Positions 9,133 to 16,639 of a DNA stretch of 34,289 nucleotides are shown piece after piece. Position 1 is the first letter of the stretch; each line of letters opens with the position of its first letter. Under the pieces are notes generated by a model. That model saw only the letters and a list, made by a program, of their open reading frames with translations, was not told the origin of the DNA and ran no database searches. Origin of the DNA: a bacterium (GTDB taxonomy: Bacteria > Actinomycetota > Thermoleophilia > Solirubrobacterales > 70-9); assembly GCA_023251975.1 (NCBI GenBank), contig JAHEXU010000010.1, positions 1-34,289 on the forward strand, read 5' to 3'. The translations under genes and the position numbers were made by a program.

Positions 9133-9716
9133 CAGTCCCACCGCAGCGAGTCGGTGACGATCAGCCATGGATCGACATTGTCGGCGCCAACCGGTCCGCT
9201 CAGAGTGAGGACGACCCGCTCGCCCTTGTGGAAGAACGTGTAGCGCTCAACCGCATCAGTAGTGGTCTTAGCGGTCACCGGATCAGGCGCCGCCTTTGCC
9301 CGGTAGCTGAGCAATACCGCAGGACCGGCCTGGCGGGCCAGCTCGCTGACGCTCGGACCGGCAAACCCGGGGATCGTTGCTGAGAGCTGCGGCACCTCTT
9401 CGCTGCGGGTCGAGGCTACGCTCGGCCGCCCGGCCGCCCGGATCTGTTCAATTCGAATCGAGTTGAGCTTGTCGGTGAAGGTGACGGCGCCACCCTTGAC
9501 GGTTCGGCTCCAGCCCTCGGGTACGGTCAGCGAGAAGTCGCTCCCCGGCGGCGAGATGCGAACAAACGCCTGGTCGTCGGGGATATCACCGGGGGGATTG
9601 ACCTCGACGCCATTGGGATCGGGTGCGGCGCTTTGGCCGGATGGCGAGGGCGATCCCCCGCAACCGGCAACTACGAGCACGGCGACGGCGGCGGCGATAG
9701 CTTGGCGAAATCTCAT
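9132..9716 (-). CDS. Lipoprotein, first gene of ABC exporter operon
   Basis: A 194-residue lipoprotein. I place the start at ATG 9716, not the longer ORF start, because GGAGTG lies a few bases upstream and it gives a proper signal peptide: MRFRQ, a hydrophobic Ala/Val core, and lipobox VAGC. A Ser/Pro/Gly-rich linker follows. The mature domain (FSLTVPEGWSRTVKGGAVTF, later DPWLIVTDSLRWD) resembles the PsbP/Mog1-like fold found in many actinobacterial lipoproteins, which often begin the mature domain with a 'VPxGW' phrase. It leads a four-gene operon with two ATPases and a permease and diverges from the two-component genes. A role as an extracytoplasmic partner of the transporter is inferred from position only. 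Confidence 0.8.
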   Translation of the reverse strand: MRFRQAIAAAVAVLVVAGCGGSPSPSGQSAAPDPNGVEVNPPGDIPDDQAFVRISPPGSDFSLTVPEGWSRTVKGGAVTFTDKLNSIRIEQIRAAGRPSVASTRSEEVPQLSATIPGFAGPSVSELARQAGPAVLLSYRAKAAPDPVTAKTTTDAVERYTFFHKGERVVLTLSGPVGADNVDPWLIVTDSLRWD

Positions 9717-9786
9717 GGTCACTCCAGACGGTCGGCGATTGACAATGCGGGCAATCGCCACCCTCGCAGTCGCCGGTCAGAGCGGG

Positions 9787-9819
9787 GAAAGCGCCAGGTA
9801 AGCGTCAGGTCAAACTTCT
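9787..9819. promoter_or_regulatory. Putative OmpR-family operator (11-bp direct repeats)
   Basis: Two adjacent 11-mers, GAAAGCGCCAG and GTAAGCGTCAG, match at 9 of 11 positions and are followed by a weaker third, GTCAAACTTCT. An 11-bp period (one helical turn) is typical of OmpR/PhoB-family binding sites. The site lies in the 148-bp divergent spacer between the lipoprotein/ABC operon and the response regulator gene, so one bound regulator could control both. Binding is inferred, not shown. Confidence 0.6.
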
Positions 9820-9864
9820 TCGCTGGGCTTTCCGCGACTCGACCCGGTTCGCTACGGTCGCCCA

Positions 9865-10542
9865 ATGAGTCAAGCCCGGATCTTGGTGGTTGAGGACGAC
9901 CAGCCAATCGGCTCGGGCCTGGTCCGAGTTCTCGAGAGCCAGGGATATGCAGTCGGCTGGCACCGCAGCGGCCGACCGGCGCTCGGCGCCACCGACGACT
10001 CGGTCCACCTCGTAATCCTCGATCTCGGCTTGCCGGATATCGATGGGGTTGAACTCTGCCGCCACCTGCGGCGCGCCCACCCTCATCTGACGATCATGAT
10101 TTTGAGCGCTCGCGCCCAGGAACTCGACATTGTCGCCGGGCTCGACGCCGGCGCCGACGACTACCTGATCAAGCCGTTTCGCCTCGCCGAGTTGCTCGCC
10201 CGGGTCCGGGCGCACATGCGGCGCTCGGAGGGACGCGAAGCGGCGATCGAAAGTGAACCGATCGTGGTCGGTGCGCTGAGGCTAAACCAAGCAGCGCGCC
10301 GCGCCTGGAAGGGTGATCTCGAACTCACCCTGCGCCCGAAGGAGTTCGACCTACTCGCCCTGCTGATCGCCGAGGCCGGCCGCGTCGTCAGCCGAGAACG
10401 GATTATTCGCGAGGTTTGGGAGACCGAGTGGATGGGTTCGACGAAGACACTCGATACGCACATTCACGCCCTCAGACAGGCGATCGGGGCCGGTTCGATC
10501 ACGACCTTGCGCGGGGTCGGCTACCGACTCGAGGTTGAGTGA
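9865..10542 (+). CDS. Two-component response regulator, OmpR/PhoB family
   Basis: A 225-residue response regulator. The receiver domain (1-120) has the acidic pair D11-D12, phosphoacceptor D53 in VILDLGLPD, S81 in ILSAR and K103 in LIKPF, so it is complete. The C-terminal winged-helix Trans_reg_C domain (about 130-225) includes LRPKEFDLLALLIAEAGRVV and DTHIHALRQAI, ending in RGVGYRLE. Its stop overlaps the kinase start by 4 bp (GTGA), so the pair is co-translated. It diverges from the ABC exporter operon, a common arrangement in which the regulator controls expression of the transporter, often in response to a cell-envelope stress or peptide. Tandem 11-bp repeats in the spacer are candidate binding sites. 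Confidence 0.92.
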   Translation: MSQARILVVEDDQPIGSGLVRVLESQGYAVGWHRSGRPALGATDDSVHLVILDLGLPDIDGVELCRHLRRAHPHLTIMILSARAQELDIVAGLDAGADDYLIKPFRLAELLARVRAHMRRSEGREAAIESEPIVVGALRLNQAARRAWKGDLELTLRPKEFDLLALLIAEAGRVVSRERIIREVWETEWMGSTKTLDTHIHALRQAIGAGSITTLRGVGYRLEVE

Positions 10543-11813
10543 GACGACGTCTGGTAATCGCGATCGCGGGGGTTGCGACGATTACCGTCGTCCTTTTCGC
10601 GCTGCCGCTTGGAGTTGCACTGAAGCGGACCTATCGCGACGAAGAGTTGCTTCGCCTACAGCGCGACGCGGTCGCAGCGACCCGATCGACCGACACCGCC
10701 GGTCGCCGTCAGGACCCGATCGAACTTCCGGTGATCGCCGGTCGCGTCGGGGTTTACGGAAGCGGCGGCCGGCTGCTCGGCGGTGACGGCCCGTCGATGG
10801 CGCCGCGACTGCTCACCGAGACGCTTCGCGACGGGCTGCTGCGGACGGAGAGCCGAAACGGCGAGCTGACCGCTTCGGTTCCCCTACTCACCAACGAGCG
10901 GGTCAGCGGTGCCCTGCTTGCGGTTCGCGATGACGGCGCGGTCGATCGCCGCGAGCGTGACGCCCTGATCGCAATGGCGGGCCTTGCCGCGTTGATAGTG
11001 CTGGTTGCTGTGGCGGCGGCGCTGCTGACGGCGCGGCGACTGACTCGGCCGCTGGAACGGCTCGCAGCGACCGCCGCAAACCTCGACCGGCGCGAGCTGA
11101 TCGATGGCATCGAGCCGTCCGGAATCCCCGAGCTCGACGGCCTTGCCGAGGCGCTGAGCTCGGCGACTCGACGGATCGAGGAGATGCTGATCAGAGAGCG
11201 CGCCTTCAGCTCGGATGCTTCGCACCAGCTCCGGACCCCACTCGCGGCGCTTCGCCTTGAGCTCGAGTCGCTTCAGCTCGCCGGCGGTCCGCCGCCTCAG
11301 GTGATCGCCGGGCTCGAGCAGGTGGATCGTCTGCAGACGACAATCGAAACCCTATTGGTGGTTGCCCGTGATGCGCCGCGAGATTCAGCGGGCTGCAATT
11401 TGGTCGCGCTCGCCGACGGCGCCGAGCGCCGCTGGCGAGCCCGGCTGGCCGCCGCCAACCGGCTGATCCGAGTCGAGACAGAGTCGGAGTCGATCAGCTC
11501 CGTCGCTGATTCGAGGGTTGCCGAGCAGATCCTGAATGTCCTCGTCGAGAACGCAGTGCTGCACGGCCAAGGGGTGGTGACTCTGCGGGTTCGCGCGCTG
11601 GGGGGCTGGGCTGCGCTCGAGGTCGTCGACCAGGGAGAGGGTTTCGATGGAGACCCCGAGATCGCCTTCGCCCGAAGGCGCCGCAGCGCCGACGGGCACG
11701 GGATCGGCCTCTCGCTGGCGCGCTCTTTGGCGGAGGCCGAGGGTGGCAGCCTCCGCGTCAGCGTGGCCGGCCCTGGCCCTGTCGTAACCCTGTTGCTGTC
11801 GCGACGATGCTGA
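10539..11813 (+). CDS. Two-component sensor histidine kinase
   Basis: A 424-residue membrane kinase starting at GTG, overlapping the regulator stop. The first membrane segment is at about 5-27 and a second at about 143-165 (MAGLAALIVLVAVAAALL), enclosing an extracytoplasmic sensor of about 115 residues. A HAMP linker (RRLTRPLERLAATAANL) follows. HisKA carries the phosphoacceptor His in DASHQLRTPLAALRLELESL. The ATPase domain has the N box NVLVENAVLHG, G1 DQGEGFD and G2 GHGIGLSLA, ending in a hydrophobic strand. All core motifs are intact. Its partner is the adjacent OmpR-type regulator, and the likely target is the divergent ABC operon. The signal is unknown. Confidence 0.92.
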   Translation: MRRRLVIAIAGVATITVVLFALPLGVALKRTYRDEELLRLQRDAVAATRSTDTAGRRQDPIELPVIAGRVGVYGSGGRLLGGDGPSMAPRLLTETLRDGLLRTESRNGELTASVPLLTNERVSGALLAVRDDGAVDRRERDALIAMAGLAALIVLVAVAAALLTARRLTRPLERLAATAANLDRRELIDGIEPSGIPELDGLAEALSSATRRIEEMLIRERAFSSDASHQLRTPLAALRLELESLQLAGGPPPQVIAGLEQVDRLQTTIETLLVVARDAPRDSAGCNLVALADGAERRWRARLAAANRLIRVETESESISSVADSRVAEQILNVLVENAVLHGQGVVTLRVRALGGWAALEVVDQGEGFDGDPEIAFARRRRSADGHGIGLSLARSLAEAEGGSLRVSVAGPGPVVTLLLSRRC

Positions 11814-11901
11814 GCCCAACAACCGCGAACGGCTCCGCAATCTCGTTGTAGTAGGACTCGAACCCGTTCAGCCGCCGCGCGAGCATCGCCTTGGGGCTCA
11901 G

Positions 11902-12058
11902 CCTGGATACACCGAACCGACCGGCGAATCCGCCCCCCATCCTGGCGCCGGGAGCCGATTCGCGCCCACCCCCGGGGCACCACCCCGCGGGTGTTCACCA
12001 ATCGACCCCCGACTTGGCCTGGGAAGCGGATTCACTCGGCCGGCTCGGTGGATCCAGG
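11902..12058 (+). mobile_element. R1 family MITE-like element, copy B
   Basis: A 157-bp copy, left end CCTGGATACACCGAACCGAC, right end CGGCTCGGTGGATCCAGG. The ends are imperfect inverted repeats of about 30 bp. Flanking pentamers are CTCAG (11897-11901) and CGCAG (12059-12063), one mismatch apart. It sits in the 287-bp gap between the convergent histidine kinase and amidase genes, about 40 bp beyond the amidase stop codon. The rest of the gap (11814-11900) contains a short minus-strand peptide-like stretch but no gene. Confidence 0.78.
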
Positions 12059-12100
12059 CGCAGTAGCCGACGCGTGGCGCGGCTTTCCGGATCTCGCCGA

Positions 12101-12955
12101 TCACCAGGATCCGCGGCGCGGCCGGGCCGAGCGGGAATCCAAAGCGCCGGATGCGATACCTCGTGGCGCGGCGGCCCGGTTGTGTCCGGCGTAGATTAGA
12201 CCCGCGATTCGGCGGTGTAGTTTTCGCACCTGCGGTGCCTGCCAATCGCTGTGATCGTTGCGCCAACTGGTCCGCTCCTGGAAAAGCGGTGAGTCGTTGG
12301 CCATCGCATGCCCGATTAGGTTTCGCATCTTGAGGTCGTAGAGCTGCTTTAACCAGGCGCTCAACCTGACCACGGCGCGGGCCTGCGGGCCGCGATCGAG
12401 GATTGCCTGGCTGGTCGCCGCCGGTGAGGACAGCGCTTCCTGGACCATCTCGATCCCGATCGAGCGGTGGTTGAGTCCGATCGTATGTCGGCAGCGGACA
12501 TCGCGTTTGGTCAGCCGGTAAATGGTTCCGTCCTGGTCGACCACGAACTGAGTGCAGACGCCCGGATACTCGCCGAGGTTGGGTGCATTGGACTCAAACG
12601 TGTTCCAGGCCGAGGTGTAGCTGGGCCCCGCCGTGTAGTGGAAGATGAGCGCCCGAACCTTACGCAGCCGCCACTCACGCTCGCCGTAGTGGCGCTCGGA
12701 GTAGGCCGCCATCTGGTGCTTGCGTAGGCTCCCGTAGGTGATCGGGTCAAAGCGCATCGTCGGCTTCCTGATCTGCGTGATTCGCGGCGATCGGTGACGG
12801 CCGATGCCATCTGATAATGGGCGCGGGCCAGCGGCAGCCTGCGGTGTTGTCGGGACGAGCGCCGCGGCTGTCGCGAGCGCCGAAACTGCGAGCAGCGCCA
12901 ACCCGATGGTTCGCCTGGACTTGATGGTGGGATTTGAGGTCATCGGATCAGTCAT
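12101..12955 (-). CDS. Secreted N-acetylmuramoyl-L-alanine amidase (Amidase_2/PGRP)
   Basis: A 284-residue protein from ATG 12955. The ORF track start is 80 codons further upstream, but those residues are low-complexity Ser/Pro/Thr and overlap mobA. From the chosen start there is a good signal peptide: KSRRTIG, then LALLAVSALATAAALV, then an AAA-G cleavage region. The catalytic domain carries the zinc-ligand His in ALIFHYTAG, a second in GHAMANDSP or NDHSDW, and a conserved HRSIGIEMV strand, as in T7-lysozyme/PGRP-type amidases that cut peptidoglycan between MurNAc and L-Ala. The protein should act outside the membrane. It follows mobA on the same strand after 37 bp. The last 20 residues are Arg/Ser-rich and look unstructured. 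Confidence 0.8.
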   Translation of the reverse strand: MTDPMTSNPTIKSRRTIGLALLAVSALATAAALVPTTPQAAAGPRPLSDGIGRHRSPRITQIRKPTMRFDPITYGSLRKHQMAAYSERHYGEREWRLRKVRALIFHYTAGPSYTSAWNTFESNAPNLGEYPGVCTQFVVDQDGTIYRLTKRDVRCRHTIGLNHRSIGIEMVQEALSSPAATSQAILDRGPQARAVVRLSAWLKQLYDLKMRNLIGHAMANDSPLFQERTSWRNDHSDWQAPQVRKLHRRIAGLIYAGHNRAAAPRGIASGALDSRSARPRRGSW

Positions 12956-12992
12956 AGCACGGTTTGAGGTGGATCCATGAGGCTCGCCGACC

Positions 12993-13610
12993 TCATTGCG
13001 GCTGCGGATTCGGCCTGCTTGGCGCGGTGCCCGCGCCGCGGTAATCGAGCAGGGATTCGGCTGCGGCGAGGTCGCTTGGGGTGTTGACGTTAAACAGGAT
13101 CGAGTCGGGGTCGCCGAAGCGACTGAGCGCGGAGCGGTCGAGGATTTTTGGCGCCAGGGTGAGGACGGTGTCGTCGAGTCGGGCTTTGGTGGCAAGGGCT
13201 TGACGGAGGATCGGCAGAGCCGATGGGGAGTAACGGGCCGCCAACGGGTGCAGCCGGTCGGTGGTGGTGACGACCGTCTCGGCGGGGTCCGATGCGAGCG
13301 CCGACAGCAGCCGCGGCGCCAAAAATGGCAGATCGCAGGCGATCGCGACGATCGGCCCGCCGCTGCACTCGAGCGCGGTAATCAGGCCGAGCAGGGGGTG
13401 GGTCGGGTCGTCGGGTTCGGCCACCTTTTCGCAGTTGAGTGGGGGGAGCACAGAGCGGGTCTTGGCGACGACGAACCGCTCAAGCCCGGCGGCTTGAGCG
13501 GCCGCCAGCGGGTACTCGATCAGGGGGCGGCCGCCGAGTCGGAGGGTGGCCTTGGCACCACCGAGCCGTTGCGCCCGACCCCCGGCCAGGATTGCCGCCA
13601 CCGCGAGCAC
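12993..13610 (-). CDS. mobA: Molybdenum cofactor guanylyltransferase
   Basis: A 205-residue nucleotidyltransferase that attaches GMP to molybdopterin. The ORF track begins about 100 codons further out, overlapping moeA on the other strand. I start at GTG 13610, which gives VLAVAAILAGGRAQRLGGAK, the normal MobA N-terminus with the GGRxxRxGGxK nucleotide loop. Other family features are PLIEYPLAAAQ, the ACDLPFL metal-binding strand, and the NVNTPSDLAAAE motif near the C-terminus. The length fits the family (about 190-210 residues). It diverges from moeA and the plus-strand Moco genes. GTG 13601 is an alternative start. Closely related cytidylyl- or lipid-linked nucleotidyltransferases are less likely given the context. 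Confidence 0.85.
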   Translation of the reverse strand: MLAVAAILAGGRAQRLGGAKATLRLGGRPLIEYPLAAAQAAGLERFVVAKTRSVLPPLNCEKVAEPDDPTHPLLGLITALECSGGPIVAIACDLPFLAPRLLSALASDPAETVVTTTDRLHPLAARYSPSALPILRQALATKARLDDTVLTLAPKILDRSALSRFGDPDSILFNVNTPSDLAAAESLLDYRGAGTAPSRPNPQPQ

Positions 13611-13725
13611 GGGTTGTCGGCTATCGCCTGGTTCTCGCGCCACGATCCGTCGAGGGTATCGGCGTGGCGCGGCCTGGCATCGGGTCGCGCCGCGCCGAGC
13701 CGTCGCGCCAGCGATGATTTGGCGC

Positions 13726-15006
13726 ATGGCTTCCGCCCCGCTGAGATCTGGCCGCCCCGCTGAGCGGGGCGAGGCGAAGCTGATATCGATTGAAGCGGCG
13801 CGGGCACGAGTGCTCGCCGCGGCCGGACTACTCGAGGCGATTGATCTGCCGCTTGAGGCGGCGCTGGATCGGGTTCTTGCGATCGCGGCGACCAGTCCCC
13901 ACCCGGCGCCCCCGTTTGACAACTCGGCGATGGACGGCTACGCGGTTCGGTCCGCCGACCTCGACAATCTGCCGACGCGGTTGCGCTTGGTCGCTGAGTC
14001 GCGGGCTGGCAGCCCTGCGGCCCAGGGCCCGGCGGCGGGCGATGCGGTTGCGATCTCGACCGGGGCGGCGCTGCCTGAGGGCGCGGACACGGTTGTTCGG
14101 ATTGAGGACACCGAAATTGGCGGCCAGACCGACCAACCCTGGGTGAAAATCTTGCGCTCGCCTGGTCACGCTGCGAACATTCGCCGCGCCGGTGAAGACA
14201 TCGTTGCCGGGTCCGAGGTCTTGGCCGAGGGAACCCCGATCGGACCGGCCGAACTCGGCGTTTTGGCGACGATCGGGCTCGATCGGGTCTCGGTGCGTCG
14301 CCGGCCTCGAGTCGCGGTCGTCGGCACCGGTGATGAGCTGGTCGCGCCGGGGGCACCGCTCGGGCCGGGGCAAATTCACGATTCCAACCGTTTTACGGTC
14401 GCGGCGCTGGTCGAGCGCTGCGGCGGCGAGGTTGCATCGTCGGAGGTTGTCGGCGATCAGCTTGAGGCGACAACCCGCGCCCTCCGAGCAGGGCTCGAGC
14501 AGGATGTTCTGATCGCCTGCGGCGGCGTCTCGGTTGGTCCGCACGACCACGTTCGCCCGGCGCTGGCCGCGCTCGGAGTTGCTGAGCACTTCTGGGGAAT
14601 CGCGCTGCGGCCCGGCAAGCCGACCTGGTTCGGACGGGCCGAATCCGAACATGGCTCGACCCTGGTATTTGGCCTTCCCGGCAACCCGGTCTCGGCGATG
14701 GTCACCTTCATCGTGTTGGTCCGCCCGGCACTACGGGCTATGCAGGGCGCAGACCCCGGGGCGCGCCGACTTAATGCCAGATTGGCGGCGCCGGTTGCGA
14801 TGACCCGGGGTCGAACCCACCTGGCGCGCTGTCGGCTTGCCCCCGGGCCGCATGGTCTGGTTGCCGAGCCGACCGGCGCCCAGGGCTCGCACGTCTTGAC
14901 CTCGATGCTCGGGGCCGAGGCATTGGCGATCATTCCGGCCGGCGAGGGCGATCTGCCCGCTGGCGCCGCGGTCGAGGTCGAGCTGCTCGACCAAGCCCCC
15001 GCCTAG
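13726..15006 (+). CDS. moeA: Molybdopterin molybdenumtransferase
   Basis: A 426-residue MoeA, which inserts molybdate into adenylylated molybdopterin. The start is ambiguous: ATG 13726 (MASAPLRSG) is chosen and ATG 13714 is close by; the ORF track start at 13546 overlaps mobA and is unlikely. Family motifs are PPFDNSAMDGYAVRSADL, ISTGAALPEGADTVVRIEDT, GTGDELVAPG with GQIHDSN, ACGGVSVGPHD, and the C-terminal FGLPGNPVSAMVTF. All are intact. A perfect palindrome, GCCCCGC-TGA-GCGGGGC (13754-13770), falls about ten codons after the start and could affect initiation. The gene leads the plus-strand moeA-moaDE-moaC-mogA run, 11 bp before the next gene. Confidence 0.92.
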   Translation: MASAPLRSGRPAERGEAKLISIEAARARVLAAAGLLEAIDLPLEAALDRVLAIAATSPHPAPPFDNSAMDGYAVRSADLDNLPTRLRLVAESRAGSPAAQGPAAGDAVAISTGAALPEGADTVVRIEDTEIGGQTDQPWVKILRSPGHAANIRRAGEDIVAGSEVLAEGTPIGPAELGVLATIGLDRVSVRRRPRVAVVGTGDELVAPGAPLGPGQIHDSNRFTVAALVERCGGEVASSEVVGDQLEATTRALRAGLEQDVLIACGGVSVGPHDHVRPALAALGVAEHFWGIALRPGKPTWFGRAESEHGSTLVFGLPGNPVSAMVTFIVLVRPALRAMQGADPGARRLNARLAAPVAMTRGRTHLARCRLAPGPHGLVAEPTGAQGSHVLTSMLGAEALAIIPAGEGDLPAGAAVEVELLDQAPA

Positions 15007-15017
15007 ACTTCGGCGCG

Positions 15018-15677
15018 ATGTTTGTGCGGGTGCGACTCTTCGCGATTTTGCGCGAGCGGGCCGGGGCGGATTCGGTTGAGCTTGAGCTGGCTGACGGGGC
15101 GACCGTGTCCGACGCTTTGGCGGCGCTGTCGCGCCTGCCCGCCTTCGAGGGTTTGATCGGGCGGCTGCCGATGCGACTCGCGGTAAATCGCGACTACGCT
15201 GACGCTGACAGCCCGCTTGACGAGGGCGACGAGCTGGCGCTGATCCCGCCGGTCAGCGGCGGCGATGGGGACGCGGTCCACGCCGCGGTCCGCGAGGAGC
15301 CGCTTGATCCGGCCGCGATCGCGGCTCGGGTGATACGCCCGGGCGCCGGCGCGCTGGTCAGCTTCCAGGGGATGACCCGGCAGGTCGAGCGACTCGATTA
15401 CGAGGCCTACGCGGAGATGGCGCGGGAGCGGATCGAGACGATCCTGGTCGAGGTCTTGGCGGCCCACCAACTCGAGGCGGTAGCAGCCGAGCACCGGATC
15501 GGGCCGGTCGCGCTGAGCGAGCCGAGCGTCGTTGTCGCGGCATCGTCGGCTCATCGCGAGGCGGCGTTTGCCGGGGCTCGTCAGGCGATCGATCGGATCA
15601 AGGCTGAGGCGCCGATTTGGAAGCGCGAGATCGATGGTGGGAAGGCGCGATGGGTCGAGGGCACGACTCCGGCCTGA
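15018..15677 (+). CDS. MoaD-MoaE fusion (single-chain molybdopterin synthase)
   Basis: A 219-residue fusion. Residues 1-82 are MoaD: a ubiquitin-like fold (MFVRVRLFAILRERAG, LADGATVSDALAAL, LIPPVSGG) with the Gly-Gly that normally ends the protein and carries the thiocarboxylate. Here it is internal, followed directly by DGDAVHAAV. Residues 85-219 are MoaE, with EAPIWKREI holding the conserved lysines of the active site. The MoaE loop after FQGMTRQ is shorter than usual: the typical G/N-rich 'RxHNxG' insertion before LDYEAY is absent. Mycobacterium tuberculosis MoaX is a known precedent, cleaved after the Gly-Gly; processing here is inferred. The gene lies between moeA and moaC and overlaps moaC by 28 bp. 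Confidence 0.9.
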   Translation: MFVRVRLFAILRERAGADSVELELADGATVSDALAALSRLPAFEGLIGRLPMRLAVNRDYADADSPLDEGDELALIPPVSGGDGDAVHAAVREEPLDPAAIAARVIRPGAGALVSFQGMTRQVERLDYEAYAEMARERIETILVEVLAAHQLEAVAAEHRIGPVALSEPSVVVAASSAHREAAFAGARQAIDRIKAEAPIWKREIDGGKARWVEGTTPA

Positions 15678-16147
15678 CCCACCTCGGCGCTGACGGATCG
15701 GCTCGGATGGTCGATGTCGGCGGCAAGGCCGAGAGCGAGCGGGTCGCTCGGGCCGAGGCGCTGGTGCGGATGTCGGTGGCGACGGCGAGTGCGGTCGCGA
15801 GCGGTGACGCGCCGAAGGGCGATCTTGTCGCGACTGCCCGGCTGGCCGGGATTGCCGCCGCCAAACGAGCTGGCGAACTGATTCCGTTGGCCCACCCGCT
15901 GCCGCTCACCTACTGCGACGTCGAAGTCGTGATCGACCCGGCTGCCGGCCTGATCCGGGTTCGGGCCGAGGCACGTTGCGTCGGGCGCACCGGGGTCGAG
16001 ATGGAGGCGATGACCGCGGCAAGCGTCGCGGCGCTGACGATCTACGACATGGTCAAGGCGATCGAGCGCGGGGTCGTGATCGAGCAGGTTGGCCTGACCC
16101 ACAAGTCCGGCGGCAAGAGCGGCAGCTGGGAGCGCTCGGCGTGGTGA
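15650..16147 (+). CDS. moaC: Cyclic pyranopterin monophosphate synthase
   Basis: A 165-residue MoaC, which forms cyclic pyranopterin monophosphate with MoaA. I start at ATG 15650, overlapping the moaD-moaE fusion by 28 bp; the track start is 11 codons earlier and adds only non-family residues. Hallmarks are LTHLGADGSARMVDVGGK, KGDLVATARLAGIAAAKRAG, LIPLAHPLPLT, the GRTGVEMEAMTAAS active-site region and KSGGKSGSW at the end. All key residues appear present. No moaA is visible in the window, so the first step must be encoded elsewhere. The stop overlaps the mogA start by 4 bp (GTGA). Confidence 0.93.
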   Translation: MGRGHDSGLTHLGADGSARMVDVGGKAESERVARAEALVRMSVATASAVASGDAPKGDLVATARLAGIAAAKRAGELIPLAHPLPLTYCDVEVVIDPAAGLIRVRAEARCVGRTGVEMEAMTAASVAALTIYDMVKAIERGVVIEQVGLTHKSGGKSGSWERSAW

Positions 16148-16632
16148 GCCCGATTCGGGCTGCGGTTCTGACGATCTCGACCTCGCGGGCGGCTGGCGAG
16201 GCGGAGGATCTCGGCGGTCCGGCGCTGGCGGCGTGGGCCGAGTCGATCGGCGCCACGGTAGTGTTGCGCGAGTTGATCAGCGATGACGAGGCGGCGATCG
16301 CGGCCCGACTTCGCTCGATCGCCGACGAGGCCCTCGCTGAGCTGATCTTGACGACCGGCGGGACCGGGCTCGCCGGGTCCGATCGTACCCCCGAGGCGAC
16401 TGCGGCGGTGATTGAGCGACCGGTCCCTGGGATCGCCGAGGCGATGCGGCTCGCCTCGCGTCAATTCACGTCGAACTGGATGCTCTCACGCGGCCTGGCG
16501 GGCTGTCGTGGAGCGGCTTTGATCGTCAACTTCCCCGGCTCGCCAAAGGCGATCGGCCAGGCCGGAGCCGCGATCGCTGCCGCGCTGCCGCACGCAATCG
16601 CATTGCTGGCTGGCGGTGCCGACGGGCACTGA
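16144..16632 (+). CDS. mogA: Molybdopterin adenylyltransferase, MogA/MoaB family
   Basis: A 162-residue member of the MogA/MoaB family, which adenylylates molybdopterin before MoeA inserts the metal. GTG 16144 overlaps the moaC stop, so the long ORF start in the track (15976) is rejected. The motifs are AAVLTISTSRAAGEAEDLGGP, TTGGTGLAGSDRTPEAT (the MPT-binding loop) and NFPGSPKAIGQA. MogA and MoaB cannot be separated firmly by motif. Because moeA is an unfused gene in the same operon, an adenylyltransferase role is expected. The stop codon lies 3 bp before the duplicated CTGAG at the edge of an R2 element. Confidence 0.88.
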   Translation: MSPIRAAVLTISTSRAAGEAEDLGGPALAAWAESIGATVVLRELISDDEAAIAARLRSIADEALAELILTTGGTGLAGSDRTPEATAAVIERPVPGIAEAMRLASRQFTSNWMLSRGLAGCRGAALIVNFPGSPKAIGQAGAAIAAALPHAIALLAGGADGH

Positions 16633-16639
16633 GGCTGAG

